64,000 nt of DNA from Sneathiellales bacterium (GCA_028277845.1 JANQFL010000036.1:1-64000); one strand, 5' to 3'; shown: positions 48,312 through 57,410, counted from the stretch's first letter. Made by a program: numbers and translations. Notes: generated by a model not told the origin, from the letters alone.

Positions 48312-51300
48312 TCACACGGAAAAATACCGCGCCTGCGGATGGTGGATCACCAGCGCCGAGGTTGATTGCTCGGGATGCAGCTGGTCCTCGTCCGCCATAT
48401 CGATGCCGATACGCTTGGCGCCGAGCAGGTCCAGCAGCGTTCGCTGGTCGGCCATATTCGGACAGGCCGGATAGCCGAACGAATAGCGCGAGCCCCGGTA
48501 CCCCTGCTTGAGCATCTTGGCCAAGTCCCGGTCGTCCAGGTGACCGAAGCCCAATTCGCCGCGGATGCGCTTGTGCACGTACTCGGCCATGGCCTCCGCC
48601 ATTTCGACGCTGAGACCGTGCAGGTAGAGGTAATCCTGATAGCGGTCGCCCTGGAACCAGTCCCGTGCCACGTCGGACGCCCTTTGGCCGATGGTCACGA
48701 CCTGCAGGCCGATGACGTCGCGCTCATCCTCGGCGATGTCATGGACGAAATCGGGAATGCTGACGCCATCGTTCCTGTTCTGGCGCGGCAAGCTGAAACG
48801 GGCCACTTCCGTGCGGCCGTCCTCCTCGAACAGCACCAGGTCGTTGCCGTCGCCCGCCGCCTTCCAATAGCCGTATACCGCTTGCGGCAGCAGAATGTCC
48901 TCGGTCTCGCACATCTCGACCATGCGGTTGAGAATGGGCCGGACTTCCTGCTCGGCCCATGCCTGATATTCCTCGCGCGACTTGCCGGCTTTTCGGAAGC
49001 CCCACTGGAACTGATAGAGCATGGTTTCGTTGAGGAACGGCACCAGGGCGCGGACGGACACACGTTCGATCAGCCGCGGCCCCCAGAACGGCGGCTCGGG
49101 CACGGCCACGCCGTTGGACAACTCGCGCCGGCGCACACGGATTTCCTCCAGATCGATGGGCCGCTCCGGCCGCTCGGAGACCTCGCCGATGCGCTTCTTG
49201 CTGGACGGCCGGCCCTCCCGTTTGCGGGCACACTCGGCGATATGGTCGTCGAACTGTTCGCCCACCACCTTACCCATCAGCGACAGGCCGTCGAACGCAT
49301 CGCGGGCATAGGCGACGCGACCGGCGTCATAGGCCTGGACGCAATCCTCCTCGACATATTTGCGGGTCAGGGCGGCACCGCCGAGGAACACCGGCATGCG
49401 GAGCTGTGAACGGGACATCTCCTCCAGATTCTGGCGCATGATCACCGTCGATTTGACCAGCAGGCCGGACATGCCGATGGCGTCGGCGTTGTGTTGCTCG
49501 GCGGCGCTGATGATATCGGCGATGGGCTGTTTGATGCCCAGATTGACCACCTTGTAGCCGTTGTTGGTGAGGATGATGTCCACCAGGTTCTTGCCGATGT
49601 CGTGCACGTCGCCCTTCACGGTGGCGAGCACGATGGTGCCTTTCTCCTGACCCTCGACCTTTTCCATGTGGGGTTCGAGATAGGCCACCGCCGCCTTCAT
49701 GGTTTCGGCGGAGCGCAGCACGAACGGCAACTGCATCTTGCCGGCGCCGAACAGTTCGCCGACCACCTTCATGCCGTCGAGCAGGAAGGTGTTGATGATA
49801 TCGAGCGGCGCGTGTTTGCCGAGCGCCTCGTCCAGATCCTCCTCGAGGCCCTGACGGTCGCCGTCGATGATGCGCTGGGACAGACGGTCCTCCACCTCGG
49901 CCGGCACCTCGGTCTTGGCGGCCGCCGCGGCATCGCGGTCCTCGAACAGGGCGATGAAGGCCTCCAACGGATCATAGTCCTCGGTGCGGCGGTCGAAGAT
50001 CAGGTCCTCCGCCACCTTGACCTCGTTCTCGGGAATGGCGTGCAGCGGCAGGATCTTGCTGACATGCACGATCGCGCCGGACATACCGCGCCGCAGCGCG
50101 TGATCGAGGAACACCGAGTTCAGAACGTGCCGCGCCGCCGCCTTCAGGCCGAACGAGATATTCGACAGGCCGAGTACGATTTGGCATCGGGGCAGTTCGG
50201 CGCGGATGCGTTCGATGGCTTCCAAGGTCCACAGTCCCAGCTTGCGGTCTTCCTCGTTGCCCGTGCAGATGGTGAAGGTCAGCGGATCGAACAGCAGGTC
50301 TTCCGGCGGCAGGCCGTGTCGGTTGACCGCGAAGTCGTGGAGCCGGTGGGCGACCGCGACCTTGTCGTCGGGTTCCTTGGCCATACCCTCTTCATTGATG
50401 GTCAGGGCTATGACACCGGCACCGAATTTGCGGGCCAGGCCGAGCCGGGCGGCGGCCGGTTCCTCGCCGTCCTCGAAGTTGATCGAGTTGATGATCGGCT
50501 TGCCGCCGTACAGCTTGAGGGACGATTCGAGCACCGGCAGTTCGGTCGAATCGATCACCAGAGGCGCGTTCACGGCGCCGCGCATACGGCCGATGACCTC
50601 GTTCATGTCCGCCACTTCGTCGCGTCCGACGAAGGCGGTGCAAACGTCGATGGTGTGGCTGCCTTCCTTGACCTGGGCTGTGGCCATGGCGACACAACCT
50701 TCCCAGTCGTTGGCCGCCTGCAGCTCACGGAACTTTTTCGAACCGTTGGCGTTGCAGCGTTCGCCGATGGACAGGTAGGCGTTCTCCTGCACATAGGGTG
50801 TCTGGCCGTAGAGGGATGCGACCGAGGGGACCCATTCCGGCTGCCGGGTTTTGGGCACCGGGCGCCAGCCGTCCTCGCTCAATTCCCGCAACATGGCGTC
50901 GTAGGCGGCGATATGCTCCTGGGTCGAGCCGCAGCAGCCGCCGATCAGGTTGACGCCGTCCTCCAGGATGAACCGCCGCAGCCATTGCGACGCTTCATCG
51001 GGTGTCAACGGATAGTGGGTCTGGCCGTTGACCAGTTCCGGCAGCCCCGCGTTGGGCTGCACGCTGATCTGGCCGCGCCAGTTTTCGCTGAGCCAATGCA
51101 CATGCTCCGCCATTTCCTGCGGTCCGGTGGCGCAGTTGAGGCCCAGAACCGGAATATCCAACGCGCCGATGATCGTGGCGGCGGCGGCGATGTCTGTCCC
51201 CACCAGCATGGTCCCGGTGGTTTCGACCGTCACCTGCACCATGACGGGAATATCCTTGCCGCTCCCGTCCAACGCGGCCCGGACGCCGTTTACGGCGGCC

Positions 51301-51800
51301 TTGATCTGCAACGGATCCTGGCAGGTTTCGATCAGGAAGGCGTCGACGTCGCCATCCGCCAAACCCTGGGCTTGGACGGCAAAGGCGTCTTCCAGTTCGT
51401 CGTAACCGATATGCCCGAGGCTGGGCAGGCGCGTACCGGGCCCGATGGCGCCCAGAACAAAGCGCGGACGACCGTCTGAGGTGAATTCATCGATGGCGTC
51501 CCGTGCCAGCGCCGCAGCCCGATGATTGAGGTCGTAGGCCTCGTCCTGCAGGCCGAACTCCGCCAGCGTGATCGGCGAGCCGCCGAACGTGTTGGTCTGG
51601 ACCATATCGGCGCCGGCATCCAGATAGCCGTGGTGGATGTCGCGCACGATGTCGGGCCGCGTCCGGTTGAGGATCTCGGTGCAGTTTTCGCATCCCTCGA
51701 AATCGCGGTCGATGTCCAGATCCAGCGCCTGGACACGGCTGCCGACGGGACCGTCGGCCAGCAATACGCGGTGCGTAAGCGCTTCGATAATCGAACTCAT
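48312..51800 (-). CDS. metH: Cobalamin-dependent methionine synthase MetH (1162 aa)
   Basis: MetH methylates homocysteine using methyl-tetrahydrofolate and B12. Modules are in order: homocysteine domain (residues 1-320, with the zinc Cys in LGLNCATGP and the GGCCGSTQEH pair), pterin domain (about 345-610, SIGERCNANGSKKF and LPRCQIVLGLSNISFG), cobalamin cap and B12 domain (about 650-890, KGDVHDIGKN with the B12-ligating His), and the AdoMet activation domain (from about 905, ending with RYSFGYPACPNMADQ). It is full length and follows metF on the same strand. Confidence 0.97.
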   Translation of the reverse strand: MSSIIEALTHRVLLADGPVGSRVQALDLDIDRDFEGCENCTEILNRTRPDIVRDIHHGYLDAGADMVQTNTFGGSPITLAEFGLQDEAYDLNHRAAALARDAIDEFTSDGRPRFVLGAIGPGTRLPSLGHIGYDELEDAFAVQAQGLADGDVDAFLIETCQDPLQIKAAVNGVRAALDGSGKDIPVMVQVTVETTGTMLVGTDIAAAATIIGALDIPVLGLNCATGPQEMAEHVHWLSENWRGQISVQPNAGLPELVNGQTHYPLTPDEASQWLRRFILEDGVNLIGGCCGSTQEHIAAYDAMLRELSEDGWRPVPKTRQPEWVPSVASLYGQTPYVQENAYLSIGERCNANGSKKFRELQAANDWEGCVAMATAQVKEGSHTIDVCTAFVGRDEVADMNEVIGRMRGAVNAPLVIDSTELPVLESSLKLYGGKPIINSINFEDGEEPAAARLGLARKFGAGVIALTINEEGMAKEPDDKVAVAHRLHDFAVNRHGLPPEDLLFDPLTFTICTGNEEDRKLGLWTLEAIERIRAELPRCQIVLGLSNISFGLKAAARHVLNSVFLDHALRRGMSGAIVHVSKILPLHAIPENEVKVAEDLIFDRRTEDYDPLEAFIALFEDRDAAAAAKTEVPAEVEDRLSQRIIDGDRQGLEEDLDEALGKHAPLDIINTFLLDGMKVVGELFGAGKMQLPFVLRSAETMKAAVAYLEPHMEKVEGQEKGTIVLATVKGDVHDIGKNLVDIILTNNGYKVVNLGIKQPIADIISAAEQHNADAIGMSGLLVKSTVIMRQNLEEMSRSQLRMPVFLGGAALTRKYVEEDCVQAYDAGRVAYARDAFDGLSLMGKVVGEQFDDHIAECARKREGRPSSKKRIGEVSERPERPIDLEEIRVRRRELSNGVAVPEPPFWGPRLIERVSVRALVPFLNETMLYQFQWGFRKAGKSREEYQAWAEQEVRPILNRMVEMCETEDILLPQAVYGYWKAAGDGNDLVLFEEDGRTEVARFSLPRQNRNDGVSIPDFVHDIAEDERDVIGLQVVTIGQRASDVARDWFQGDRYQDYLYLHGLSVEMAEAMAEYVHKRIRGELGFGHLDDRDLAKMLKQGYRGSRYSFGYPACPNMADQRTLLDLLGAKRIGIDMADEDQLHPEQSTSALVIHHPQARYFSV

Positions 51801-51830
51801 GGGATACGGCTCTTTCCAAATTCGCGGGGT

Positions 51831-52781
51831 CTAACTCGCGGCCTTCAATTCCGGGCCGTTGGGTTGCTGGCCCGACCGCACGGGATTTGGCCGCAAACCA
51901 AGAATGTGGCAGATCGCGAACACGAGATCGGCACGGTTCAACGTATAGAAGTGAAAGTCGCTGACGCCGGCGGCCTGAAGCAACCGGCACTGTTCGGCCG
52001 CAACCGTGGCCGCCACCAGCTTTCGCGTTTCCGGATCCTCGTCCAGGCCTTCGAAAAGATGCGCCATCCAGGCCGGCACGGACGTGCCACATTGCTCGCT
52101 GAACCGCACAACCTGGGTAAAGTTGGTCACGGGCAATATGCCGGGGACAATAGGGATATCGATACCGGCGGCGCGGGCCCGGTCGAGGAAGCGCAAATAG
52201 GTATCGACGTCGAAGAAGAACTGCGTGATCGCCCGGCTCGCCCCGGCATCGACCTTGCGCTTGAGATTGTCGAGATCGGCCTGGCTCGACACGGCGTCGG
52301 GGTGAATTTCCGGGTAGGCCGCGACGATGATGTCGAAATCGGCGATGCGTTTCAGACCGGCAACCAGATCCGATGCGTAGGCATAGCCATCGGGGTGCGG
52401 CACGTAACTGGTTTCGCCTTCCGGTGGATCACCGCGCAGGGCGACAATGTGGCGGATTCCGGCTTCGTGATACCGTTGTGCAACCTCGTCCACGTCCGCG
52501 CGGGACGCACCGACACATGTCAGATGCGCCACCGGCGTCAGATTGGTTTCCTTCAATATGCGTTCGACGGTTTCATGGGTGCGGACACGTGTCGAACCTC
52601 CGGCGCCGTATGTCACGGAAACGAATGACGGATCCAAAGGCTCCAGCCGCTTGATGGCGCGCCAGAGGGACTGCTCCATCTTTTCCGATTTCGGCGGGAA
52701 AAACTCGAACGATACCTGCAGCCCGGCAGAGCTGCCTGCGCTTGAGGCATTGGGCAGCACGCCCGGATAGAAAGCAATCAT
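51831..52781 (-). CDS. metF: Methylenetetrahydrofolate reductase MetF (316 aa)
   Basis: This FAD enzyme reduces 5,10-methylene-THF to 5-methyl-THF, the methyl donor for MetH. The TIM-barrel motifs are SFEFFPPKSEKMEQSLW, FVSVTYGAGGSTR, HIVALRGDPPEG and FFFDVDTYLRFLDRARAAG. The N terminus has about 20 extra low-complexity residues before the core. Its start overlaps the regulator's stop by 4 nt, and it is 30 nt upstream of metH, so the three genes form one operon. Confidence 0.96.
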   Translation of the reverse strand: MIAFYPGVLPNASSAGSSAGLQVSFEFFPPKSEKMEQSLWRAIKRLEPLDPSFVSVTYGAGGSTRVRTHETVERILKETNLTPVAHLTCVGASRADVDEVAQRYHEAGIRHIVALRGDPPEGETSYVPHPDGYAYASDLVAGLKRIADFDIIVAAYPEIHPDAVSSQADLDNLKRKVDAGASRAITQFFFDVDTYLRFLDRARAAGIDIPIVPGILPVTNFTQVVRFSEQCGTSVPAWMAHLFEGLDEDPETRKLVAATVAAEQCRLLQAAGVSDFHFYTLNRADLVFAICHILGLRPNPVRSGQQPNGPELKAAS

Positions 52782-53731
52782 GCTTCAGCTCTCCCGTTGT
52801 CCATCTTGACCGCCGGCCACACGCCGACGGTCAGCGGATCGCCCTTCAGGTGTTCGCACGCCTCGCAACTCATGCCCGATGCCTCGAACCACGTCTTGAC
52901 CTCCGTGTCGGCGAAACCCAACCGCCGGTGAGCATGGTCGGTCCGCAGGAATTCCAGTTCGTGCGGCAGGAAATCGACAACGACCATGCGGCCGCCCGGC
53001 TTGAGGACACGGCTGGCTTCCGAAATGGCCGCGGCGGGGTCGTCGGCGAAGTGCAGCACCTGATGGATGGTCACCGCATCGACGGAATCGTTCTCCATGG
53101 GCAGGCTGTACATGTCGCCGTGGCGGACCTGGCAGTGTTTGACGCCATTGCGCTCCAGATCCGTACGGGCGATGGCCAGCATGTCCCTGCTGGCATCGAC
53201 CCCGATCCCCCGGTTGCAGCGATCGCTCAACACCTCGAGGATGCGGCCGGTACCGGTGCCCACATCCAGCAGGGTGTCGACGCTGTCGTCCTTGAACGCA
53301 CCGACCAGCGCCCTCTCGATGTCGTCTTCGGAAACATAGAGTGCGCGAATTTCATCCCAACGATCGGCATTGGCGCGGAAATACTCCGCGGCCGCCCTGG
53401 CGCGGGCATCCTTTACGGCCGCCAGCCGCTCGCGGTCCCGTCTGAGGGTCGGGTCGTCCGTCGGCAGGTGGTTTACCAATAATGCCGACAGTCCGGCCGT
53501 ACTTCCCGTTTCCGACAACCGGTAGAACACCCAGGTGCCTTCCCGGAATCGGTCCAGGAGGTTGGCCTCGCACAACAATTTCAAGTGCCGGGATACACGC
53601 GGTTGGCTCTGGCCGAGAATTTGGGTGAGCTCCGTAACGGTCAATTCGCCGTTGGCGCACAAGGCCAACAGACGTAACCGCGTCGGCTCCGCCGCCGCGC
53701 GCAATGCGCCCAAAAGGGAATCGATGTTCAT
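52778..53731 (-). CDS. ArsR-type HTH fused to a SAM-dependent methyltransferase (317 aa)
   Basis: The N-terminal 100 residues are an ArsR winged helix (LRAAAEPTRLRLLALCANGELTVTELTQIL, then SQPRVSRHLKLL as recognition helix). A class I methyltransferase follows (LLDVGTGTGRILEVL, GVDASRDMLAIA, LKPGGRMVVVDFLP). Fused proteins of this kind beside metF and metH include the SAH-responsive repressor SahR, so autorepression of the methionine operon by sensing S-adenosylhomocysteine is likely. The ATG at 53731 is used; a GTG two codons earlier is also possible. An AT-rich palindrome sits in its promoter. Confidence 0.9.
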   Translation of the reverse strand: MNIDSLLGALRAAAEPTRLRLLALCANGELTVTELTQILGQSQPRVSRHLKLLCEANLLDRFREGTWVFYRLSETGSTAGLSALLVNHLPTDDPTLRRDRERLAAVKDARARAAAEYFRANADRWDEIRALYVSEDDIERALVGAFKDDSVDTLLDVGTGTGRILEVLSDRCNRGIGVDASRDMLAIARTDLERNGVKHCQVRHGDMYSLPMENDSVDAVTIHQVLHFADDPAAAISEASRVLKPGGRMVVVDFLPHELEFLRTDHAHRRLGFADTEVKTWFEASGMSCEACEHLKGDPLTVGVWPAVKMDNGRAEA

Positions 53732-53760
53732 ATCCACGCCACTCGAACTAAGGATTTAAT

Positions 53761-53792
53761 ATATAAATATATCTTTATATTTGACCTGACAA
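53761..53792 (-). promoter_or_regulatory. Promoter and ArsR-type operator of the metF-metH operon
   Basis: ATATAAA (53761-53767) and TTTATAT (53774-53780) form a perfect inverted repeat with a 6-bp AT-rich centre, the usual form of an ArsR-family site. On the minus strand a -35 TTGTCA (53787-53792) with a 17-nt spacer leads to a -10 TATTTA (53764-53769) inside the palindrome, so a bound repressor would block the promoter. Confidence 0.5.
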
Positions 53793-54088
53793 CAGTCAGA
53801 TTAGCGAACGCCGGTTACCAAATCGTTAGAGTCGGATACCGTCGAATCGAGTGAGCACTCACCGGTTACTGGTTTAGGGCGAAAGAAGACTCAATTTCAG
53901 GTCGTGAGGCTTTTCACCCGCCGTAAACAAAAATTAGTGTGCCTTTCGAGCAACAGGCGGGGCTTTTTTCCCACAACATATTGTGCATGCGCTAGTCATG
54001 CACGACACCATGTGTTAGGGAGAGCGTGCTGGTGAATTTGCACTTGCGACGATCCGCGCAATGCGGATTAACTGTTTATTATAGGGAG
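53793..54088. other. Spacer between the met operon and mlaA, with hairpins and a T-run
   Basis: I find no protein gene here. On the plus strand CCCGCC (53917-53922) can pair with GGCGGG (53956-53961) and is followed by GCTTTTTT, which looks like a terminator for an unknown plus-strand transcript starting near 53800. A perfect hairpin GTGCATG (53983-53989) / CATGCAC (53997-54003) and another, ATCCGC/GCGGAT (54052-54068), follow. TATTAT at 54077-54082 could be the -10 for mlaA, though no good -35 is visible. Confidence 0.35.
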
Positions 54089-54131
54089 TTTGCCTCTCAT
54101 TCGGACGTAGTCGTAGGCCGTTCGGTAGAGA

Positions 54132-54159
54132 GCACCTGATCAAGGAGGGGATCGGGTGC
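54132..54159 (+). promoter_or_regulatory. Translation-control hairpin in the mlaA leader
   Basis: GCACCTGATC (54132-54141) pairs with GATCGGGTGC (54150-54159) over ten positions with one G-U pair. The 8-nt loop is AAGGAGGG, a perfect Shine-Dalgarno sequence, and the 3' arm contains the GTG start (54156-54158) of a short leader peptide. Upstream leader sequence can form a further pairing, CTCTC (54093-54097) with GAGAG (54127-54131). Confidence 0.6.
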
Positions 54160-54212
54160 AGTTGTGCCTTTGCCGACCGGTTATTTCGAATAATCCTCGG
54201 GTGTGCAGTTAA
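54156..54212 (+). CDS. Putative cysteine-containing leader peptide upstream of mlaA (18 aa)
   Basis: A GTG start with AAGGAGG exactly 7 nt upstream opens an 18-codon frame encoding MQLCLCRPVISNNPRVCS, ending TAA 9 nt before the mlaA ATG. mlaA itself has only a weak ribosome-binding site, so its translation may depend on this peptide being translated. Three Cys in 18 residues is unusual in such a short peptide. The start codon lies in a hairpin (see previous entry). No homologue is known to me. Confidence 0.5.
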   Translation: MQLCLCRPVISNNPRVCS

Positions 54213-54221
54213 GTATCCGAC

Positions 54222-55043
54222 ATGTCACATAAGTTTACGTATTTCGCGACAAGAAGCTTGGTCGGTGTAGCAATGATGATGACCGTTGCGGCTTGCGCAA
54301 CGGCGCCGTCTTCCGACGACCCTGAAGCAATGGCCGCTTTCGAAGAGGCGAACGACCCGATCGAGCCGGTCAACAGAGCCATTTTTGCGTTCAACCAGGG
54401 TGTCGATAAAGCCGTCATCAAGCCGGTCGCGCAGGTCTATCGCGGTATTCTTCCCGAAGCCGTCAGGGACTCGGTGCGCAATTTCATGCGCAACCTGCGG
54501 GCGCCCCTCATTTTCGCCAATGATTTGCTGCAAGGCGAACCTGACCGCGCCATGGAAACCTTCGGCCGCTTTGCCGCCAATACCCTATGGGGACTGGGAG
54601 GTTTGTTCGAAATCGTCCCGGACAAGCCCCATCATGAGGAAGATCTCGGCCAAACGCTTGCCGTTTGGGGCGCCGGCGAAGGACCGTATCTCGTGCTGCC
54701 GATCATCGGGCCGTCCAGTGTGCGTCATACTTTCGGCCGCGTCGGTGACTATTTCATGGATCCGATCAACTACTGGGCCAACCACCAGGGCGAGGACTGG
54801 ATCCCGATCACCCGCACCGTCGTGACCGGCATCGACAGCCGGTCCCGTGTCATCGAGACCCTGGACGAAATCGAGCGGACGTCGATCGATTTCTACGCCG
54901 CGATCCGTAGCCTCTATCGTCAGCAACGGGCTGATTTGATTCGCAACGGCGCGCCGGGCGAGGATTCGCCGCTCCCGGATATCTCGATCGACTTTGAAGA
55001 CGACGAAAACCAGGAAAAGACTTCCGCGCTGAAGGAAGGCTGA
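54222..55043 (+). CDS. mlaA: Outer membrane lipid asymmetry lipoprotein MlaA/VacJ (273 aa)
   Basis: MlaA removes misplaced phospholipids from the outer leaflet of the outer membrane. Signal and lipobox are VAMMMTVAACATAPSS, with lipidation at the Cys near residue 25. Family motifs are NDPIEPVNRAIFAFNQGVDK, NFMRNLRAPLIFANDLLQG, FGRFAANTLWGLGGLFEI and GPYLVLPIIGPSSVRHTFG. The C terminus is acidic. It is followed after 12 nt by mlaC; mlaD, mlaE and mlaF are not in the window. Confidence 0.95.
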   Translation: MSHKFTYFATRSLVGVAMMMTVAACATAPSSDDPEAMAAFEEANDPIEPVNRAIFAFNQGVDKAVIKPVAQVYRGILPEAVRDSVRNFMRNLRAPLIFANDLLQGEPDRAMETFGRFAANTLWGLGGLFEIVPDKPHHEEDLGQTLAVWGAGEGPYLVLPIIGPSSVRHTFGRVGDYFMDPINYWANHQGEDWIPITRTVVTGIDSRSRVIETLDEIERTSIDFYAAIRSLYRQQRADLIRNGAPGEDSPLPDISIDFEDDENQEKTSALKEG

Positions 55044-55055
55044 CCGGACACTCCC

Positions 55056-55667
55056 ATGACGCACCGTTTTTCGCCATTATTTGCGGCGCTTCTACTGACT
55101 GTTGTCGCCTTTACGCCGGCTCCTTCCCATGCCGCCGGCGATGCCAAGGGATTCGTTAAGTCGCTGGCGGACCAAGCGCTCTCCGTCCTGGCCGACAATT
55201 CGCTGTCCAACGGCGACCGGGAAAAGGCTTTTCGCAGCCTGTTCGTCGGCCACTTCGACGTACGGGCCCTGAGCCGCTTCGCACTTGGTCGGTATTGGCG
55301 CCGCGCCAACAAGAACCAGCGGAGCGAGTATCAGCGTTTGTTTGCCGACTTTATCGTCGCGTCCTACGCGGCACGCCTGAACGAGTACTCCGGCGAAACC
55401 ATCACCATCAAATCGACGCGCGAAACCGGCCGGAAAGGCGAGGTGTTCGTTCAGAGCATGATCGACCGGCCGGGCGGCCAGTCTATCCGCGTCGACTGGC
55501 GCGTCCGTGACAAGAACGACAAGCTGGCGATCATCGATGTCGTGGTCGAAGGCGTGTCCATGGCCATTACGCAGCGCGACGAGTTTTCTTCCGTCATCGC
55601 CAACGCGGGCGGACAGGTCGATAGCCTGATCGACCGTCTACGGGAAAAAGTCGACGCTTCTCAGTAG
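55056..55667 (+). CDS. mlaC: Phospholipid-binding protein MlaC (203 aa)
   Basis: MlaC is the periplasmic shuttle of the Mla lipid transport pathway. A signal peptide covers residues 1-26 (LFAALLLTVVAFTPAPSHA). The MlaC fold shows REKAFRSLFVGHFDVRALSRFALGRYWRRA, YQRLFADFIVASYAARLNEY and the C-terminal VSMAITQRDEFSSVIANAGGQVDSLIDRLR. It forms an operon with mlaA and ends in a terminator-like hairpin. Confidence 0.94.
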   Translation: MTHRFSPLFAALLLTVVAFTPAPSHAAGDAKGFVKSLADQALSVLADNSLSNGDREKAFRSLFVGHFDVRALSRFALGRYWRRANKNQRSEYQRLFADFIVASYAARLNEYSGETITIKSTRETGRKGEVFVQSMIDRPGGQSIRVDWRVRDKNDKLAIIDVVVEGVSMAITQRDEFSSVIANAGGQVDSLIDRLREKVDASQ

Positions 55668-55710
55668 ACGATTGTTCGCCGTCCACGGGTCGGCAAATCG
55701 TTTATGTTTT
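55668..55710 (+). terminator. Terminator of mlaA-mlaC
   Basis: ACGATT (55668-55673) pairs with AATCGT (55696-55701), with an inner GCCG/CGGC stem and a 9-nt loop, followed by TTATGTTTT. It lies at the end of mlaC and before the convergent ettA. Confidence 0.55.
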
Positions 55711-55730
55711 CAGCTCTTCGTGTCTGACGA

Positions 55731-57410
55731 TTACCGCGTTAGCGGTTTGTATTTGATTCGGTGCGGCTGATCGGCTTCGCCGCCCAGGCGGCGTTTGCGG
55801 TCGGCTTCATAGTCCTGATAGTTGCCCTCGAACCACTCAACATGGCTGTCGCCTTCGAACGCCAGGATATGGGTGGCGATGCGGTCAAGGAACCAGCGGT
55901 CATGGCTGATGACCAGGACGCAACCGGCAAATTCCAGCAGCGCGTCCTCGAGCGCCCGCAGCGTGTCGACATCCAGATCGTTCGTCGGCTCATCGAGCAG
56001 CAAGACGTTGGCGCCGGATTTCAACATCTTGGCCAAATGGACCCGGTTACGTTCACCGCCCGACAACTGCCCCACCGGTTTTTGCTGATCCGGTCCGCGG
56101 AAATTGAACTGTGACACATAGGCGCGGCTGTTCATCTCGCGTTTGCCCAGTTCGACCACTTCATGGCCGCCGGAGATCTCCTCCCATACGGACTTGTCGC
56201 CTTCGAGTGAATCACGACTCTGGTCGACATAGCCCAGTTTGACCGTATCGCCCAAGCGGATCGATCCGGAGTCCGGCTTTTCCTGCTCGACCAGCATGCG
56301 GAAGAACGTGGATTTACCCGCGCCGTTGGCGCCGATAATACCGACAATGGCGCCGGGCGGAATTTTCAGCGACAAGTCGTCGATCAACAGCCGGTCCTCG
56401 AACCCCTTCGACAGATGACCGATCTCGATCACCAGGTCGCCCAACCGGGGCGCCGGCGGAATAACGATCTGCGCCTTACCCGGCGCACGATCCGCCTGTG
56501 CCGCCACCAGTTCCTCGTAGGCGCGTATACGGGCCTTGCTCTTGGCCTGACGCGCCCGGGGCGATGCGTTGATCCATTCCCGTTCCCGGCTGAGCGTTCG
56601 GATGCGGGCGCCCTCTTCCTTGCTCTCCTGGGCCAGACGTTTTTCCTTCTGATCGAGCCAAGAGGAGTAGTTGCCTTCGTATGGAATGCCGCGTCCCCGG
56701 TCCAGTTCGAGGATCCAGCCGGCGGCATTGTCGAGGAAATAACGGTCGTGGGTCACCGCCATCACGGTGCCCTCATAGTCCTGTAGAAAGCGCTCCAGCC
56801 AGGCCACCGATTCGGCATCCAAATGGTTCGTCGGTTCGTCCAGCAGCAGCAGGTCCGGTTTGGACAGCAGCAACCGGCACAGGGCGACCCGGCGGCGCTC
56901 ACCGCCCGACAGTTTGCTGACATCCGCATCGCCCGGCGGACAACGCAGGGCGTCCATGGCGATATCGACGGTGCGTTGCACATCCCACGCGTCCATGGCG
57001 TCGATCTTTTCCTGCAGCTCACCCTGCTCGGCAATCAACGCGTTCATCTCGTCGTCGTCCATGGGCTCGGCGAATTTGACGGACACCTCTTCGAACCGGT
57101 CGAGCAGTTCCTTGGCCTCGCCGACGCCGTCCATGACGTTGCCCATGACGTCCTTTTCGGCATCCAGCTCGGGTTCCTGTTTGAGATACCCGACCTTGGC
57201 GCCGTCGGCCGCCCAGGCTTCGCCGTTGAACTCCTTGTCCTCGCCGGCCATGATGCGCATAAGCGTGGACTTACCGGCGCCGTTGAGCCCCAGCACGCCG
57301 ATCTTCGCGCCCGGCAGGAAATGCAGATTGATGTCCTTCAGCACCTCCCGGCGGCCCGGATAGACCTTGCTGAGGTGCTGCATGGTGTAAATGTACTGGT
57401 ACGACGCCAT
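55731..57410 (-). CDS. ettA: Energy-dependent translational throttle protein EttA (559 aa)
   Basis: EttA is an ABC-F ATPase that binds the ribosomal E site and adjusts translation to the ATP/ADP ratio. Two ABC domains are present: Walker A GLNGAGKST (residues 41-49) with signature LSGGERRRVALCRLLL, and Walker A GANGAGKST (about 353) with LSGGERNRVHLAKML. The interdomain P-site linker covers about residues 240-320 (WINASPRARQAKSKARIRAYEEL). The length matches EttA; there is no transmembrane part. Confidence 0.95.
   Translation of the reverse strand: MASYQYIYTMQHLSKVYPGRREVLKDINLHFLPGAKIGVLGLNGAGKSTLMRIMAGEDKEFNGEAWAADGAKVGYLKQEPELDAEKDVMGNVMDGVGEAKELLDRFEEVSVKFAEPMDDDEMNALIAEQGELQEKIDAMDAWDVQRTVDIAMDALRCPPGDADVSKLSGGERRRVALCRLLLSKPDLLLLDEPTNHLDAESVAWLERFLQDYEGTVMAVTHDRYFLDNAAGWILELDRGRGIPYEGNYSSWLDQKEKRLAQESKEEGARIRTLSREREWINASPRARQAKSKARIRAYEELVAAQADRAPGKAQIVIPPAPRLGDLVIEIGHLSKGFEDRLLIDDLSLKIPPGAIVGIIGANGAGKSTFFRMLVEQEKPDSGSIRLGDTVKLGYVDQSRDSLEGDKSVWEEISGGHEVVELGKREMNSRAYVSQFNFRGPDQQKPVGQLSGGERNRVHLAKMLKSGANVLLLDEPTNDLDVDTLRALEDALLEFAGCVLVISHDRWFLDRIATHILAFEGDSHVEWFEGNYQDYEADRKRRLGGEADQPHRIKYKPLTR

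Noticed and set aside
53738-54000. SAM or SAH riboswitch upstream of the met operon
   Set aside because: I looked for the conserved motifs on the minus strand and did not see them.
54067-54082. CtrA-like TTAA-N7-TTAT before mlaA
   Set aside because: One mismatch in the second half-site and overlap with a possible -10; not reliable enough.
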